Origin: Eutreptiella sp. 'Long Island Sound 2002'
Taxonomy: Eukaryota > Euglenozoa > Euglenophyceae > Eutreptiales > Eutreptiaceae
Reading direction: 5' to 3'
Assembly (NCBI GenBank): GCA_964036045.1
Contig: OZ038380.1
Coordinates: 166,663,872 to 166,727,871, forward strand
DNA: 64,000 bases
Shown: positions 61,331 through 64,000 of the stretch, in pieces
How the letters are laid out: each line of letters starts with the position of its first letter
Position numbering within the stretch: the stretch's first letter is position 1
The notes under the pieces: model-generated
Databases searched by the model: none
The model's input: only the letters and a program-made list of their open reading frames with translations
Told to the model about the DNA's origin: nothing
Position numbers and translations under genes: made by a program

Positions 61331-64000
61331 GAATTTTCCGAGAATTTTCCGAGAATTTTCCGAGAATTTTCCGAGAATTTTCCGTCAATTTTCCGAGAAT
61401 TTTCCGAGAATTTTCCGAGAATTTTCCGTCAATTTTCCGAGAATTTTCCGAGAATTTTCCGAGAATTTTCCGAGAATTTTCCAAGAATTTTCCGAGAATT
61501 TTCTGAGAATTTTCCGAGATTTTCCCGAGAATTTTCCGAGAATTTTCCGAGAATTTTCCGAGAATTTTCCGAGAATTTTCCGAGAATTTTCCGAGAATTT
61601 TCCGAGAATGTTCCGAGAATTTTCCGAGAATTTTCCGAGAATTTTCCGAGAATTTTCCGAGAATTTTCCGAGAATTTTCTGAGAATTTTCTGAGAATTTT
61701 CAGAGAATTTTCCGAGAATTTTCCGAGAATTTTCCGAGAATTTTCAGAGAATTTTCCGAGAATTTTCTGAGAATTTTCTGAGAATTTTCCGAGAATTTTC
61801 CGAGAATTTTCCGAGAATTTTCCGAGAATCTTCCGAGAATTTTCAGAGAATTTTCTGAGAATTTTCCGAGAATTTTCTGAGAATTTTCCGAGAATTTTCC
61901 GAGAATTTTCCGAGAATTTTCCGAGAATTTTCCGAGAATTTTCTGAGAATTTTCTGAGAATTTTCCGAGAATTTTCCGAGAATTTTCCGAGAATTTTCCG
62001 AGAATTTTCCGAGAATTTTCCGAGAATTTTCCGAGAATTTTCCGAGAATTTTCCGAGAATTTTCAGAGAATTTTCTGAGAATTTTCCGAGAATTTTCTGA
62101 GAATTTTCCGAGAATTTTCCGAGAATTTTCCGAGAATTTTCCGAGAATTTTCCGAGAATTTTCTGAGAATTTTCTGAGAATTTTCCGAGAATTTTCCGAG
62201 AATTTTCCGTCAATTTTCCGAGAATTTTCCGAGAATTTTCCGAGAATTTTCCCAGAATTTTCCAAGAATTTTCCGAGAATTTTCCGAGAATTTTCCAAGA
62301 ATTTTCCGAGAATTTTCCGAGAATTTTCCGAGAATGTTCCGAGAATTTTCCGAGAATTTTCCGAGAATTTTTCGAGAATGTTCCGAGAATTTTCTGAGAA
62401 TTTTCCGAGAATTTTCCGAGAATTTTCCGAGAATTTTCCGAGAATTTTCTGAGAATTTTCTGAGAATTTTCAGAGAATTTTCCGAGAATTTTCCGAGAAT
62501 TTTCCGTCAATTTTCCGAGAATTTTCCGAGAATTTTCCGAGAATTTTCCGAGAATTTTCAGAGAATTTTCCGAGAATTTTCTGAGAATTTTCTGAGAATT
62601 TTCCGAGAATTTTCCGAGAATTTTCCGAGAATTTTCCGAGAATCTTCCGAGAATTTTCAGAGAATTTTCTGAGAATTTTCCGAGAATTTTCTGAGAATTT
62701 TCCGAGAATTTTCCGAGAATTTTCCGAGAATTTTCCGAGAATTTTCCGAGAATTTTCTGAGAATTTTCTGAGAATTTTCCGAGAATTTTCCGAGAATTTT
62801 CCGAGAATTTTCCGAGAATTTTCCGAGAATTTTCCGAGAATTTTCCCAGAATTTTCCGAGAATTTTCCGAGAATTTTCCGAGAATTTTCCAAGAATTTTC
62901 CGAGAATTTTCCGAGAATTTTCCGAGAATGTTCCGAGAATTTTCCGAGAATTTTCCGAGAATTTTCCGAGAATGTTCCGAGAATTTTCCGAGAATTTTCC
63001 GAGAGTTTTCCGAGAATTTTCCGAGAATTTTCCGAGAATTTTCTGAGAATTTTCTGAGAATTTTCAGAGAATTTTCCGAGAATTTTCTGAGAATTTTCTG
63101 AGAATTTTCCGAGAATTTTCCGAGAATTTTCCGAGAATTTTCCGAGAATTTTCTGAGAATTTTCAGAGAATTTTCCGAGAATTTTCGGAGAATTTTCTGA
63201 GAATTTTCCGAGAATTTTCCGAGAATTTTCCGAGAATTTTCCGAGAATCTTCCGAGAATTTTCAGAGAATTTTCTGAGAATTTTCCGAGAATTTTCCGAG
63301 AATTTTCCGAGAATTTTCCGAGAATGTTCCGAGAATTTTCCGAGAATTTTCCGAGAATTTTCCGAGAATTTTCCGAGAATTTTCAGAGAATTTTCTGAGA
63401 ATTTTCTGACAATTTTCAGAGAATTTTCCGAGAATTTTCTGAGAATTTTCTGAGAATTTTCCGAGAATTTTCCGAGAATTTTCCGAGTATTTTCCGAGAA
63501 TTTTCCGAGAATTTTCAGAGAATTTTGCGAGAATTTTCTGAGAATTTTCCGAGAATTTTCTGAGAATTTTCCGAGAATTTTCCGAGAATTTTCAGAGAAT
63601 TTTCCGAAAATTTTCCGAGAATTTTCTGAGAATTTTCTGAGAATTTTCCGAGAATTTTCCGAGAATTTTCCGAGAATTTTCCGAGAATTTTCCGAGAATT
63701 TTCCGAGAATTTTCCGAGAATTTTCAGAGAATTTTCTGAGAATTTTCTGAGAATTTTCAGAGAATTTTCCGAGAATTTTCTGAGAATTTTCTGAGAATTT
63801 TCCGAGAATTTTCCGAGAATTTTCCGAGAATTTTCCGAGAATTTTCCGAGAATTTTCAGAGAATTTTCCGAGAATTTTCTGAGAATTTTCTGAGAATTTT
63901 CCGAGAATTTTCCGAGAATTTTCCGAGAATTTTCCGAGAATCTTCCGAGAATTTTCAGAGAATTTTCTGAGAATTTTCCGAGAATTTTCTGAGAATTTTC

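Larger units (their letters stand above)
1..64000. repeat. 11-bp tandem satellite array filling the window
   Basis: The sequence is a continuous head-to-tail run of an 11-bp monomer, consensus TTTTCCGAGAA on the + strand (TTCTCGGAAAA on the - strand). Each consensus monomer is six pyrimidines followed by five purines, with one CpG at positions 6-7. Most variants are single substitutions: position 6 C to T or A (B, C), position 7 G to A or C (E, G), positions 8-9 GA to TC (D), position 2 T to G or C (F, H), position 1 T to G (K). I saw no stretch of non-satellite sequence and no run of reverse-orientation monomers. The first monomer starts at base 1 and the last is cut at base 64000, so the array continues on both sides. 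The layout is that of eukaryotic heterochromatic satellite DNA; centromere function cannot be judged from sequence alone. Confidence 0.98.
57600..64000. repeat. Domain III: satellite block resembling domain I
   Basis: After 57593 I see no further K monomer, and after 57318 no M monomer. The block again carries features of domain I: a CGTAG cassette at 60.9-61.3 kb, the stretch 61843-62298 whose variant order closely matches 9695-10150, and a paired-F module near 62.93-62.97 kb with a GAGAG monomer just after it. It also contains TTTTACCGAGAA at 59320 and two TTTTCCGGAGAA-type monomers near 57.93 and 59.30 kb. It continues past the window edge. Confidence 0.65.

Noticed and set aside
1-64000. 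CRISPR array
   Set aside because: There are no unique spacers between repeats; monomers abut directly and the unit is 11 bp.
1-64000. Telomeric repeat
   Set aside because: The monomer lacks the G-rich strand typical of telomerase repeats and has layered higher-order structure and large segmental duplications instead.
1-64000. G-quadruplex or triplex (H-DNA) forming tracts
   Set aside because: Guanine runs do not exceed three and are rare, and pyrimidine runs are only about six bases before purines interrupt, so neither structure is expected.
1-64000. Inverted segments within the array
   Set aside because: Inverted monomers would read TTCTCGGAAAA on the + strand. I saw no run of these, and rare CGGAG monomers are isolated single-base variants.

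Overview
The whole window is one uninterrupted tandem satellite. The monomer is 11 bp (consensus on the + strand TTTTCCGAGAA, 36% GC, one CpG per monomer). 64,000 bp divided by 11 gives roughly 5,800 copies, all head-to-tail in one orientation. The array runs off both ends of the window. I found no unique sequence, transposon, RNA gene, CRISPR array, promoter or credible protein-coding gene. A homogeneous, layered satellite of this length points to a eukaryotic chromosome, most likely heterochromatin of centromeric, pericentromeric or subtelomeric type. The species cannot be named from this sequence.

Organisation is multi-scale. (1) The 11-bp monomers fall into a small set of recurrent variants, named here: A TTTTCCGAGAA (consensus), B TTTTCTGAGAA, C TTTTCAGAGAA, D TTTTCCGTCAA, E TTTTCCAAGAA, F TGTTCCGAGAA, G TTTTCCCAGAA, H TCTTCCGAGAA, I TTTTCTGGGAA, J the pair TTTTCCGAGAT/TTTCCCGAGAA, K GTTTCCGAGAA, M TCTTCTGAGAA. 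(2) The variants occur in a recurring order, forming a cassette of roughly 0.5-1 kb whose A-runs vary in length: D-4A-I-2A-J-8A-D-3A-D-4A-E-3A-F-6A-B-B-C-3A-C-A-B-B-4A-H-C-B-A-B (or K)-nA-B-B-2A-D. (3) Cassettes are grouped in longer duplicated units of 1,430, 1,770, 1,892, 1,925 and 1,978 bp. (4) Those sit inside duplications of about 5.0 kb (left end) and about 13.0 kb (29.4-53.5 kb, followed by a partial third copy to 57.4 kb).

Three domains can be drawn. Domain I (1 to about 20.3 kb) is older-looking and mixed. Domain II (about 20.3-57.6 kb) is marked by variants K and M and holds the large duplications. Domain III (57.6-64 kb) lacks M and K (beyond 57.6 kb) and again resembles domain I. 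I infer that domain II is a younger expansion inside an older array.

The 11-bp length is strongly maintained. Following the monomer phase through the window I found only 19 places where it shifts. They sum to -14 nt, which matches the observed phase change between the two ends, and they reduce to about seven independent events copied by duplication. The long open frames seen in translation are a consequence of the repeat: 3 x 11 = 33 bp, so one frame reads all three registers and rarely meets a stop. They are not genes.

The most interesting points are structural. The monomer is a quasi-palindrome, so transcripts of either strand could fold into a long rod. Nearly every monomer holds TTCNNNGAA (STAT-type) and GAANNTTC (heat-shock-element-type) half-site pairs. 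An AATTTT tract recurs every 11 bp, close to the helical repeat, so the DNA may be curved.
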